Below, in pieces: positions 1 to 6,417 of a stretch of 12,108 nt of DNA. Made by a program: the position numbers and the translations under genes. Numbering within the stretch: position 1 is the first letter of the stretch; each line of letters opens with the position of its first letter. This stretch comes from JBEKIK01 sp050013075 (GTDB lineage: Bacteria > Planctomycetota > Planctomycetia > Pirellulales > Thermoguttaceae), in the NCBI GenBank assembly GCA_050013075.1, contig JBEKFZ010000116.1, positions 1-12,108 on the forward strand, in the 5' to 3' direction. The notes beneath the pieces are model-generated. The model saw only the letters and a list, made by a program, of their open reading frames with translations. It ran no database searches and was not told the origin of the DNA.

Positions 1-1
1 C

Positions 2-706
2 TTCGTGGCCGTGGTGGCGAAGAGATTGTATAGCTCCCATGCCGCCGAGCAGGCTTTATTGTCGGATGACAAGGACGCGGAAAGATCGAAGGCGCCGGCA
101 AAGGCGGAAAAAGAGACATCGGACAAAGCGGATAAAGCGAGAACCGCGGTCGCCTTGGCAGGCCAACCCAGGGTAATTACAGCCACGACCGCAACTGGGA
201 AGCCGCCCCAAGGCACGGCGAGCGAGGATGATTTGTGGAACATGGCGACCGATTCGGGCAAGAAAAAGATTTCCCACGGCGGGGCAGCGGAGTTGAAACC
301 GAGGGACTCGTACATGCCTGAGCCGCCAAAAGGCGAGGTTGAGGATCGGTATGATCGTTATAAAAAAGCGGACGGTCCGGGATCCTTGGAACCTCGTCAA
401 CCAAATGGCATATTCGGCGATTCCGGCGGAGCGGACATGAGGGATTATGGCAATGATTTGCGGCAGGATCGCACCGGGAGTTCGGCCGGCTCGGGCCGGA
501 CTTATATCGTGGTCGAGGGCGATTCGCTGTTCGATATCGCGCGTTGCAAACTCGGCAAGGCGTCGCGTTGGGCGGAGATTTATAATCTGAACGCGGACGT
601 GTTGGGAAAGGATATTGATTGCCTGGCAGCCGGCACCCAGATCGTTTTGCCGGACGATAATGTGCAAAATGCCGATACGCTCTCTCGCCGTCCAACAGTG
701 CGATAA
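2..706 (+). CDS. LysM-domain protein, 5' end outside window
   Basis: The reading frame is open to the left edge, so the true start probably lies upstream; the GTG at 5 is only the first start-like codon. The visible part (about 235 aa) has a long, low-complexity, charged segment rich in Lys, Ala, Asp and Glu, then a Gly/Arg/Asp-rich linker. The last about 55 residues form one LysM domain, starting near TYIVVEGDSLFDIA and ending near GTQIVLP. LysM domains bind N-acetylglucosamine polymers such as peptidoglycan, so a cell-envelope role is likely; catalytic activity cannot be inferred. The disordered region may be a spacer carrying the domain away from a membrane anchor that would lie upstream. 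The stop is TAA at 704-706. The LysM call is firm; the full architecture is unknown. Confidence 0.85.
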   Translation, partial: FVAVVAKRLYSSHAAEQALLSDDKDAERSKAPAKAEKETSDKADKARTAVALAGQPRVITATTATGKPPQGTASEDDLWNMATDSGKKKISHGGAAELKPRDSYMPEPPKGEVEDRYDRYKKADGPGSLEPRQPNGIFGDSGGADMRDYGNDLRQDRTGSSAGSGRTYIVVEGDSLFDIARCKLGKASRWAEIYNLNADVLGKDIDCLAAGTQIVLPDDNVQNADTLSRRPTVR

Positions 707-722
707 ATTGAGGGCTGTTGCC

Positions 723-753
723 CGTTCCCATGCAGAGCGTGGGAACGAGAGGG
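723..753. repeat. Palindromic repeat, 'gttccca..tgggaac' family, copy 1
   Basis: Arms 723-733 and 737-747 pair over 11 bp with one G.U-type position, around an AGA loop. The same design, with GTTCC...GGAAC ends and a three-base loop, recurs twice at 7511-7563. The purine tail GAGAGGG (747-753) directly follows the stem and is placed to act as ribosome binding site for the next gene. Confidence 0.8.
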
Positions 754-762
754 AATATGCTT

Positions 763-1233
763 ATGAGGAAGATCATATCCGGCGGGCAGACGGGCGTGGA
801 TCGGGGAGCTTTGGATGCCGCCATCGCACTTGGAATCGAGCATGGCGGATGGTGTCCGCAGGGCCGGCAGGCCGAGGACGGGCGGATTCCGGACCGCTAC
901 CAGTTGGAAGAAACCGATTCGCCGGATTATCCAGTGCGGACCGAATGCAACGTTTTGGAAAGCGACGCCACGCTGATACTCTATCGCGGGCAGTTGAGCG
1001 GGGGGACATTATTGACGCTTCGAATGGCCGAAGAACATCAAAAGCCGTGTTTGGCGGTCGATTTGGAATCACCGGTTCCGGCGGGCGAAATTCGCAAATG
1101 GTTCGAGGAAAATCGCGTGCAAGTGCTGAACGTCGCCGGCCCGCGGGAAAGTCAAAGTCCGGGCATCGGAGAATTGGCCCGGGAGTTTATGCTGAAGTTG
1201 TTGGAAGGAAAAACTCCGGGCACAAGTGCTTGA
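763..1233 (+). CDS. Putative molybdenum carrier / YpsA-type Rossmann protein
   Basis: The protein has 156 aa from the ATG at 763. Its N-terminus, KIISGGQTGVDRGALDAA, is the hallmark Gly-rich motif of the 'putative molybdenum carrier' family, which resembles YpsA and lysine-decarboxylase-like (LOG) Rossmann proteins. It continues with GGWCPQGRQAEDG (residues 28-40), a 'SDATLIL' strand (68-73) and the RGQLSGGTLLT loop (75-85), all typical of the nucleotide-binding fold. The family's exact substrate is unsettled; the molybdenum-cofactor link rests on a related crystal structure, so read the name as a family label. Start choice: GAGAGGG at 747-753 is 9 nt from the ATG at 763 and only 3 nt from the in-frame ATG at 757. 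The ATG at 718 lies before a palindromic repeat and would translate it. The protein is probably cytoplasmic, with no signal peptide. Confidence 0.85.
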   Translation: MRKIISGGQTGVDRGALDAAIALGIEHGGWCPQGRQAEDGRIPDRYQLEETDSPDYPVRTECNVLESDATLILYRGQLSGGTLLTLRMAEEHQKPCLAVDLESPVPAGEIRKWFEENRVQVLNVAGPRESQSPGIGELAREFMLKLLEGKTPGTSA

Positions 1234-1244
1234 GCTAAAGAATA

Positions 1245-1278
1245 ACCGCTAACGCGCTCCCCTTCGGGTCGCGGCTAA
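1245..1278. repeat. Dispersed repeat, 'cgctcccctYcgggtcRcggcta' family, copy 1
   Basis: This 34-bp segment contains the core CGCTCCCCTTCGGGTC followed by GCGGCTAA. A close relative lies at 4941-4970 with only a few differences. The core can form a short hairpin and both copies lie just after a gene. This is an intergenic repeat of unknown function. Confidence 0.65.
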
Positions 1279-1316
1279 ACATTTATATGTGTCCGGGGGC
1301 GAAGTTTATTCTTGAA

Positions 1317-1416
1317 AACCAACTCGGGTTCAGGGTTCATAAAAATATAGCATCGTTTCACCGTGATTCCGCACTATAAAACGACGTATATTGAACCCTG
1401 AACCTTAATGTTGGTT
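1317..1416. repeat. 100-bp inverted-repeat element in a gene-free stretch
   Basis: Perfect 13-bp inverted arms lie at 1327-1339 (GGTTCAGGGTTCA) and 1392-1404. A further outer pair AACCAA (1317-1322) and TTGGTT (1411-1416) makes a nested palindrome around an AT-rich centre. The arms themselves contain a tandem GGTTCA/GGGTTCA. It could be a MITE-like element or a long-range RNA stem. No coding potential is seen. Positions 1279-1316 and 1417-1453 show nothing recognisable. Confidence 0.55.
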
Positions 1417-1453
1417 ACGGCCGTAGCCGTTCTAGGAAGGATTTTCTTTATAA

Positions 1454-1555
1454 ATAAACCGAGGGGGCCGGGAGGTTTCGTTCAACAAGCCAGTGCGGGG
1501 ATGACACCCTGGCTGGTTGAAGGACCGCGCCTCAGCGGCTGGCCCTCGGTTTTAT
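1454..1555. other. Nested inverted-repeat block, candidate structured RNA or terminator
   Basis: The outer arms ATAAACCGAGGGGGCC (from about 1453) and GGCCCTCGGTTTTAT (1541-1555) are complementary except for small length differences. Inside, TTCAACAAGCCAG (about 1480-1492) pairs with CTGGCTGGTTGAA (1509-1521) with one mismatch, and a small CCGC/GCGG hairpin follows. On the minus strand the block begins a few bases after the stop of the secreted-protein gene and ends GGCCCCCTCGGTTTATTTAT, a GC stem followed by a T-rich run, so a role in transcription termination for that gene is plausible. The branched layout also fits a small structured RNA or a palindromic mobile element. Confidence 0.5.
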
Positions 1556-1559
1556 AGGC

Positions 1560-1904
1560 TTAGAATTCGACTCCAACGGCAATATTTGGGTTTGAGTAGT
1601 AAAAACCGGCGCTGGGATAACAGTAGTAAGGCGCTGGCCTAAACTGCCGAATGGGCCAGGGCGGCGAGTTCGGAAACATAGTTGATTGAGCAGTAGGATA
1701 TTCCCAGACTTGCGGAGGTGGAGGATATACTCGATATGCGTTCCAACCACCGTAATACCCGCCGTGGTATCCGCCGTGATAGCCGCCGTGGTAAAATTGG
1801 TTGACTTGGACTATGTTAGGATTCCTTCCGCCATCGGCCAAAAGCGGAGTGGACAGAAGACTTAACACGCCGAGAACTGCAATGGCGAGGATAATGCGTT
1901 TCAT
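1560..1904 (-). CDS. Small secreted protein with Tyr-His-Gly-Gly repeats
   Basis: The protein has 114 aa from the ATG at 1904, preceded on the minus strand by AAAGGA about 8 nt upstream. A longer frame from 1964 would add 20 residues ahead of an obvious signal peptide and is disfavoured. Residues 1-23 (MKRIILAIAVLG..TPLLA) form a Sec signal peptide with likely cleavage before Asp24. The mature part has three consecutive YHGG units and a YYGG (residues 38-53). It is otherwise rich in Pro, Tyr and Asn, with aromatic-proline stretches, one Cys, and no recognised domain. His/Gly/Tyr-rich secreted proteins may bind metals or pack in envelope layers, but neither role is shown here. It is transcribed divergently from an ABC importer operon, with 195 bp between them. 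I do not recognise a named family. Confidence 0.75.
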   Translation of the reverse strand: MKRIILAIAVLGVLSLLSTPLLADGGRNPNIVQVNQFYHGGYHGGYHGGYYGGWNAYRVYPPPPQVWEYPTAQSTMFPNSPPWPIRQFRPAPYYCYPSAGFYYSNPNIAVGVEF

Positions 1905-1991
1905 GGCGAGATCCTTTCGGAATAAAGGGTTTATACACGTTATATCCATAGGTGCATTTGCCATACCGATAATTGGGTCCTGGTACGTAAC

Positions 1992-2075
1992 AACCGATTC
2001 ATTAAGGAGTTGCGTCTATCGGTTCAAAACAGATCAAAAACTATTTGTTGTCACAATGATGGCGCTTAGTATCTA
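1992..2075 (+). promoter_or_regulatory. Weak promoter/operator candidates in the divergent intergenic region
   Basis: A 7-bp inverted repeat AACCGAT (1992-1998) / ATCGGTT (2018-2024) lies in the 195-bp gap between the divergent genes. Further right, TTGTCA (2048-2053) is followed after 16 bp by TATCTA (2070-2075), a poor -35/-10 pair about 25 bp before the importer operon start. I found no B12 box or other recognised riboswitch core. Both calls rest on pattern only. Confidence 0.25.
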
Positions 2076-2099
2076 TATGAATACAGTGATCTTGGTATC

Positions 2100-3017
2100 A
2101 TGGCGAGTAAGATTTTTTTGATTACGACAAGTCTGTTGGCGTTTGCCGTGTGTTTTTCGATCCGAGAGCGATATTTCACCGGAACGAAGATTGCGGATAT
2201 CGGACCGGGAAATTATCGGCGGATTGTTTCCATGGCGCCGAGCATAACCGAGACACTTTATGTCTTGGGATTAAGCGATCGGCTGGTAGGAGTGACTCGA
2301 TATTGTAAATATCCAGCCGAAGTGCAAAAACTTCCGAAGGTGGGCGGATTTCTGGATCCGAATTTCGAGGCCATCATTTCCTTGAGGCCGGATTTGGTGC
2401 TGGTGTTGGAAGAACATGCGCGATCGATGCCTGGATTTCAGAAGTTGGGTTTGAAAACAAAAGTGGTTTGTCATAAGAACATCGAAGGAATTATAGATTC
2501 GCTTCGATCTATCGCCGGCATCTGCGAGGTGGAGGATCGGGGGCGGCAGGCCGCCGATGACATCCAGTCGCGCCTGGAGCGGATCCGCAAAAAAACCGCC
2601 CAAGCCAAACGGCCCAGGGTGATGATTGCCATCGATCGCATACGGGGCAGCGGCGGACTGGTGGATGTATACATAGCGGGCGCGGATGGATTTTTCGACA
2701 AGATGGTCGAACTGGCCGGGGGCGAAAACGTGTATCGCCAAGGAACGGCCAGTTTTCCGGTGGTCTCGACCGAGGGCATCATGCGGATGAATCCTGATGT
2801 GATCGTGGACCTGGTATCGGGTTTGGATGAAGGACATATTCAATCCCAGCGAGGCATGGAGGATTGGCAAGGTCTGGCCGGGGTGGAGGCGGTGAAGCGG
2901 CATCGGGTTTATGCGATTAATCAGGACTATGCGACCGTGCCCGGCCCTCGTTTTATTCGGTTCGTGGAAGATTTGGCCCGGTTGCTGCACCCGGAGATGG
3001 ACTGGAACGATTCATGA
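2100..3017 (+). CDS. ABC importer substrate-binding protein (BtuF/FhuD-type)
   Basis: The 305-aa protein is of the helical-backbone metal-receptor superfamily (COG0614-type), which captures cobalamin, heme or ferric siderophores outside the inner membrane. Residues 5-19 are a hydrophobic signal or anchor segment; Cys18 does not sit in a canonical lipobox. The first lobe begins at RIVSMAPSITETLYVLGL (41-58), followed by VGVTRYCKYP and VGGFLDPNFEAIISLRPDLVL. The second lobe has GGENVYRQ (207-214), STEGIMRMNPDVIV (223-236) and a terminal HRVYAINQDY. Glu90 and Glu225 occupy the places of the two BtuF glutamates that salt-bridge to the permease. The sequence style is closest to cobalamin-binding members, but the ligand cannot be fixed. 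No strong ribosome binding site precedes the ATG. The stop overlaps the ATPase start by ATGA. Confidence 0.9.
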   Translation: MASKIFLITTSLLAFAVCFSIRERYFTGTKIADIGPGNYRRIVSMAPSITETLYVLGLSDRLVGVTRYCKYPAEVQKLPKVGGFLDPNFEAIISLRPDLVLVLEEHARSMPGFQKLGLKTKVVCHKNIEGIIDSLRSIAGICEVEDRGRQAADDIQSRLERIRKKTAQAKRPRVMIAIDRIRGSGGLVDVYIAGADGFFDKMVELAGGENVYRQGTASFPVVSTEGIMRMNPDVIVDLVSGLDEGHIQSQRGMEDWQGLAGVEAVKRHRVYAINQDYATVPGPRFIRFVEDLARLLHPEMDWNDS

Positions 3018-3904
3018 ACAATCGCCCTCACCCTAGCCCTCTCCCAAAGGGAGAGGGGACGTTTGAAAGAAACTCCGGCGTCGGGGCAGTTTTGGAATCG
3101 AACGACACGGCGGTTCTGGAAGCGAGGAATTTCTCATTTTCACTGGGAGGAAAAGAAATTTTGCGCGACGTGTCGTTTTCGGTCCGGCGTGGGGAATATG
3201 TGGCGATAGTGGGACCCAACGGGGCGGGCAAGACAACGTTGTTGAAGTGTTTCGATCGGTTGCTCAGCGGCGGATCGGGGGAATTGGAAATCGAAGCGCG
3301 GGCGCACAATCGATTTCGGCAAAAGGAGCTTGCCCGGCTGGTGGCTTACGTTCCGCAGGCCGACGGCCGGACGATTCCCTTCAGCGTGGAGGAATTCCTG
3401 CTGATGTGCCGTTATCCGCATTTTAGTCCGTTTTCGCCGGCGAGCGGAAAAGACCGGCAGGCGGTGCGCGAGGCCATGATGAAAACCAGTACGGCCGAGT
3501 TTGCCGGGCGGGCGATTTCCACGCTCAGCGGCGGGGAGCGGCAAAAAGTATATATTGCCTCAGCGCTGGCCCAAGGTGCGCATATCTGGCTGTTGGACGA
3601 GCCGACGACCTTTTTGGATTACAATCGGCAAAACGAAATTCTGGCATTAATGGCGCGGGTAAACAAGGAATTCGGCGTCACCATACTGGCCGTGACTCAC
3701 GATCTGAATCACGCGGTGTTGGAGGCGGATCGGGTGGTGGCGTTAAAAGAAGGCAGAGTGGTCTTTAACGGTCCTCCGGCCGAGATCATGAAACCGGACG
3801 TGCTGGGACGGATTTACGATACGCAGTTTTTGCTGGTCGATCATCCCGGGAAGAAAATTTCCATGATTGTTCCGCCCGGAGCAAGCTCCGGGGCTAAACG
3901 ATGA
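3014..3904 (+). CDS. ABC importer ATPase (BtuD/FepC-type)
   Basis: This 296-aa ABC ATPase would energise the importer at the cytoplasmic face. Walker A GPNGAGKTT is at 67-75, the Q-loop glutamine at 115 (YVPQ), the signature LSGGE at 171-175, Walker B IWLLDEP at 191-197 and the switch His at 229 (VTHD). All catalytic elements are intact. The fold starts near residue 34 (VLEARNFSFSLGG). The first about 25 residues include RPHPSPLPKGEG, which is the translation of a dispersed palindromic repeat (3025-3057). The last ten, PPGASSGAKR, translate another palindrome (3875-3892). Both tails are therefore probably non-essential. The ATG at 3014 overlaps the upstream stop and suggests coupled translation; a later non-ATG start (for example TTG at 3092) would avoid the repeat but lacks clear support. 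Confidence 0.92.
   Translation: MNNRPHPSPLPKGEGTFERNSGVGAVLESNDTAVLEARNFSFSLGGKEILRDVSFSVRRGEYVAIVGPNGAGKTTLLKCFDRLLSGGSGELEIEARAHNRFRQKELARLVAYVPQADGRTIPFSVEEFLLMCRYPHFSPFSPASGKDRQAVREAMMKTSTAEFAGRAISTLSGGERQKVYIASALAQGAHIWLLDEPTTFLDYNRQNEILALMARVNKEFGVTILAVTHDLNHAVLEADRVVALKEGRVVFNGPPAEIMKPDVLGRIYDTQFLLVDHPGKKISMIVPPGASSGAKR
3025..3057. repeat. 'ccctcaccctaRccctctccc' repeat inside the ATPase 5' end
   Basis: CCCTCACCCTAGCCCTCTCCC is followed by the loop AAA and then GGGAGAGGG; arms 3037-3045 and 3049-3057 form a perfect 9-bp hairpin. A second member, with extra nested arms, is at 11731-11801. Such repeats are dispersed in many bacterial genomes, and the peptide PHPSPLPKGEG is its usual translation product. 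Confidence 0.85.
3875..3892. repeat. Short GC palindrome at the ATPase 3' end
   Basis: CCCGGAGC-AA-GCTCCGGG is a perfect 8-bp inverted repeat inside the last codons of the ATPase. Its right arm leaves the G-run 3890-3893 7 nt before the permease ATG, where it may serve as a weak ribosome binding site. Confidence 0.65.
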
Positions 3905-4908
3905 ATAAAAACCGGTCTTTGATACTCTTTGGATTGTTAGCGCTGGCCGTGGTCGTCGTATCGGCGGCGCCGTTTTGGGGCATGGAAACTATTCCCGTCG
4001 GCGCGTTGTGGGGCCGGACGGACGATGCGGTGAAGATCGACATCCTTTGGAAACTCCGCATTCCGCGGGTGGCGATGGCTTTCTTGGCCGGTGCGGCATT
4101 GGCCACCAGCGGGATGAGTTTTCAGGCCATGTTTCGCAATCCGTTGGCCACGCCGTTTACGCTGGGCATTTCCAGCGGGGCATCGCTTGGGGCGGCGTTG
4201 TGCATTCAACTGGGATGGAATTTTTCGTTGTTGTGGATTCCCGGGGTTACATTGTCGGCGTTTATGGGGGCGGTGATAACCATCGTTCTGGTTTACACCT
4301 TGACAACGCGTGCGCCAAAGGGTTCGACCACGGCCACCATGTTGCTGGCGGGCGTGGCGATAAGTTTCTTTTTTTCCAGCTTGATTCTGTTTTTACAATA
4401 CATGAGCGATTTTTCGCGTTCGTATCGCATGATACGCTGGGTGATGGGGGGCATGGAAAACGTGGTGGATTTCGGCGAGGTGCTGACAGTGCTGCCGTTT
4501 GTGGCCACCGGCTGCCTGATAATCGCTTTCCTGACGCACGAATTGAACCTGATGCTTTTGGGCGAGGATTTCGCAGCCAGCCGCGGCGTGGCAGTAAATT
4601 TCACCAGGATGTTGTTGTATTTCGCGGTATCGCTGATGGTTGGCGCGGTGGTGGCGTTTTGCGGGCCGATCGGGTTCGTGGGGCTGATGGCGCCGCATAT
4701 TTGCCGGCTGCTGGTCGGAGCGGACCACCGCCGGCTTTTTCCGGCCACATGGCTTTTGGGCGGGACGTTTTTGGTGATCTGCGACAGCGTGGGCCGGACG
4801 ATCATGGCCCCGGCGGAATTGCCGGTGGGCGTAATCACGGCATTGCTGGGCGGGCCGTTTTTCCTGTGGCTGTTGTTCGGGCGCAAATCGGGATTCCACG
4901 AGTTATAA
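3901..4908 (+). CDS. ABC importer permease (FecCD/BtuC-type)
   Basis: This is a 335-aa polytopic inner-membrane permease, the usual size for the FecCD family, which works as a homodimer with the ATPase. The opening helix is at about residues 7-23. The family signature GMSFQAMFRNPLATP and LGISSGASLGA spans 71-98. The ATPase-contacting loop is near GEDFAASRGV (221-230). A second signature, GPIGFVGLMAPHICRLL, is at 255-271, followed by ADHRRLFPATWLLG. The final segment ELPVGVITALLGGPFFLWLL (306-325) is diagnostic. Roughly ten membrane segments are visible. The ATG overlaps the ATPase stop (ATGA), so binding protein, ATPase and permease form one coupled operon and a complete importer. The ligand, cobalamin or a ferric siderophore, remains open. 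No TonB receptor or cobalamin gene lies in the window. Confidence 0.93.
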   Translation: MNKNRSLILFGLLALAVVVVSAAPFWGMETIPVGALWGRTDDAVKIDILWKLRIPRVAMAFLAGAALATSGMSFQAMFRNPLATPFTLGISSGASLGAALCIQLGWNFSLLWIPGVTLSAFMGAVITIVLVYTLTTRAPKGSTTATMLLAGVAISFFFSSLILFLQYMSDFSRSYRMIRWVMGGMENVVDFGEVLTVLPFVATGCLIIAFLTHELNLMLLGEDFAASRGVAVNFTRMLLYFAVSLMVGAVVAFCGPIGFVGLMAPHICRLLVGADHRRLFPATWLLGGTFLVICDSVGRTIMAPAELPVGVITALLGGPFFLWLLFGRKSGFHEL

Positions 4909-4940
4909 TACGATTTCAGGAGTTGGGTGACATAAAGTAG

Positions 4941-4970
4941 CAATCGCGCTCCCCTCCGGGTCACGGCTAT
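4941..4970. repeat. Dispersed repeat, 'cgctcccctYcgggtcRcggcta' family, copy 2
   Basis: The segment CGCGCTCCCCTCCGGGTC followed by ACGGCTAT matches the copy at 1245-1278 apart from a few substitutions. It starts 32 bp after the permease stop, and its right end abuts the larger palindrome that begins at 4969. Confidence 0.65.
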
Positions 4971-5092
4971 TGGGTTTCAGGTAATAATTGTCGTGTTTTC
5001 ACCTCAGAGCCGGGCCGTGTCGGCCCGGAGTTGCCGGGGCGACACGCCCCGGCTCTGATTTCTCATACGACATTCTTTACCTGAGACTCAAT
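4969..5092. repeat. 124-bp nested palindrome between the importer and the secretion locus
   Basis: Outer arms 4969-4984 (ATTGGGTTTCAGGTAA) and 5077-5092 pair over 16 positions if two G.U pairs are allowed. Inner arms 5005-5022 (CAGAGCCGGGCCGTGTCG) and 5040-5057 match over 18 bp with one mismatch, and the loop contains a further CCCGG/CCGGG stem. The 12-mer TAATAATTGTCG occurs at 4982-4993 and again at 5098-5109. It may be a composite of mobile palindromes or a terminator/insulator between the two operons. No gene is seen here; a frame open through it only reads the repeat. Confidence 0.65.
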
Positions 5093-5131
5093 AAACATAA
5101 TAATTGTCGCGGGATAAATGAGGTTAAAATT

Positions 5132-6307
5132 ATGTTCGATTTAAAAAATTTCGATCCGGCGGATCCGCAATATGCCACGCGGATAGTGGATGCCATTCTG
5201 GCCGAGGGGCGGGCGTGCGGGGCCAGCGATTTGCACTTGCAGCCGACATCGCAGGGATTGGAACTGAAATATCGGCTTAACGGGGTGCTGGCGCCGGCGG
5301 CCGTGTTTTCGGCCAAGATGGGACCGAACATCATTGCCCGGCTGAAAGTCAAAGCCGAACTGTTGACATACCACACGGACCGGCCGCAGGAAGGGCGGAT
5401 CCGCGGGCCGGATACGGACGTGGAAATGCGGGTAAGCACTTTTCCCACCTTGCACGGCGAACGGGCGGTAGTGCGGTTCTTCGGCGGGTCGGATTTGTAT
5501 CAGCGGTTGGACGATCTTGGACTTCCGGCCGACGCCTTGACGGCTTTGCGAAATTTGCTGGCGGAGACATCCGGGGCGATTGTCATATCCGGGCCGGCGG
5601 GCAGCGGAAAAACCACTACCGCCTACGCATGTTTGCGCGAAATAGCCCAACGGAACTCGGACGCAAGGAGTCTGGTTTCCATCGAGGATCCGATAGAAGT
5701 GGCGGTGGAAAGGGTGGCACAGTCGCAGGTCAATCCGCAAACCGGACTGGACCTGTCCGCGGGCCTACGTTTTCTTATGCGCCAGGACCCGGAGGTGATT
5801 TTCGTGGGTGAAATCCGCGATCGAGCCACGGCCGATGCGGCCATGCAAGCCTCGTTGACGGGCCACTTGATGTTGACGACGTTTCACGCCGGCAGCGCGG
5901 CCGAAACCGTGAGCCGGCTGTTGGACATGGGCATAGAACCTTATATTTTGCGCAGCGGATTGCTGGCCGTGGTCAATCAGCGATTGCTCCGCCAATTGTG
6001 CGATTGCGCCCGGGAATCGAACGATGTTGAGGACCGACTGGGTCTTAGCGTTGAACGAATGCGGCGGGCCGTTGGTTGCGAGGCCTGTCGCGGGACGGGT
6101 TTTCAGGGCCGGTTTTTGATTGCGGAATTAGTGGTTTTAATGCGGACCGACCTGGGCCGGGCGGTCCTTTCTCGCGCGGATACAGCGGAATTGGAAAAAC
6201 TTGCCTTACAGGCCGGGATGGTAAGCCGGTGGACCAGGGCATGTCAGGCGGTTGACGCGGGCCGGACATCGCCCGCCGAAGTCCGCCGGGTCATGGGATT
6301 TACATAA
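5132..6307 (+). CDS. gspE: GspE/PilB-type secretion/pilus assembly ATPase
   Basis: This is a 391-aa cytoplasmic ATPase that powers pseudopilus or pilus assembly. It begins directly with the N2-type domain (ASDLHLQPTS, 31-40) and lacks the N1 domain of longer GspE/PilB proteins. Walker A GPAGSGKTT is at 154-162, the Asp box SIEDPIE at 183-189, Walker B EVIFVGEIRD at 221-230 and the His box GHLMLTTFHAG at 244-254. A zinc-site remnant has Cys290, Cys292, Cys316 and Cys319; the first pair is C-x-C instead of the usual C-x2-C. The presence of the Cys motif argues for GspE/PilB, not the retraction ATPase PilT. The start at 5132 has GAGG (5120-5123) 8 nt upstream; the open frame extends to 4988 but would translate a palindrome. 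It is the first gene of the secretion block. Confidence 0.92.
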   Translation: MFDLKNFDPADPQYATRIVDAILAEGRACGASDLHLQPTSQGLELKYRLNGVLAPAAVFSAKMGPNIIARLKVKAELLTYHTDRPQEGRIRGPDTDVEMRVSTFPTLHGERAVVRFFGGSDLYQRLDDLGLPADALTALRNLLAETSGAIVISGPAGSGKTTTAYACLREIAQRNSDARSLVSIEDPIEVAVERVAQSQVNPQTGLDLSAGLRFLMRQDPEVIFVGEIRDRATADAAMQASLTGHLMLTTFHAGSAAETVSRLLDMGIEPYILRSGLLAVVNQRLLRQLCDCARESNDVEDRLGLSVERMRRAVGCEACRGTGFQGRFLIAELVVLMRTDLGRAVLSRADTAELEKLALQAGMVSRWTRACQAVDAGRTSPAEVRRVMGFT

Positions 6308-6325
6308 TATTTCCAAAAATACTAC

Positions 6326-6353
6326 TTTACTTATTTGATAAACATGATATAAA
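6326..6353 (+). promoter_or_regulatory. Candidate promoter before the first GspF gene
   Basis: In the AT-rich 110-bp gap between gspE and the first gspF, TTTACT (6326-6331) and TATAAA (6348-6353) are separated by 16 bp, a passable sigma70-like pair. A small hairpin TTCTC-GGGCAT-GAGAA (6361-6376) follows. This would let the GspF/pilin block be expressed apart from GspE. It is pattern-based only. Confidence 0.3.
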
Positions 6354-6417
6354 TATGTAGTTCTCGGGCATGAGAATACGTTTTCCTACAAATATTTAAT
6401 ATTTGAGCGAATGTTCC

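Noticed and set aside
56..667. Long antisense frames opposite the LysM gene and opposite several other genes
   Set aside because: They are shadows of GC-rich coding sequence, with Arg/Pro/His-rich translations and no recognisable domain.
1905..1964. Longer start for the minus-strand secreted protein
   Set aside because: It would place 20 residues before a clear signal peptide; the ATG at 1904 has an AAAGGA site.
1905..2099. Cobalamin riboswitch before the importer operon
   Set aside because: I looked for a B12-box-like core and the expected length of leader; the 195 bp, shared with a divergent gene, shows neither.
1801..2121. Plus-strand frame of 106 aa across the divergent intergenic region
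   Set aside because: It runs antisense through the signal-peptide gene and has no domain-like composition; it also overlaps the start of the binding-protein gene.
4988..5131. Upstream extension of the GspE frame (48 extra residues)
   Set aside because: It translates the 4969-5092 palindrome and lacks a good RBS; the ATG at 5132 has GAGG 8 nt upstream and starts at the conserved domain.
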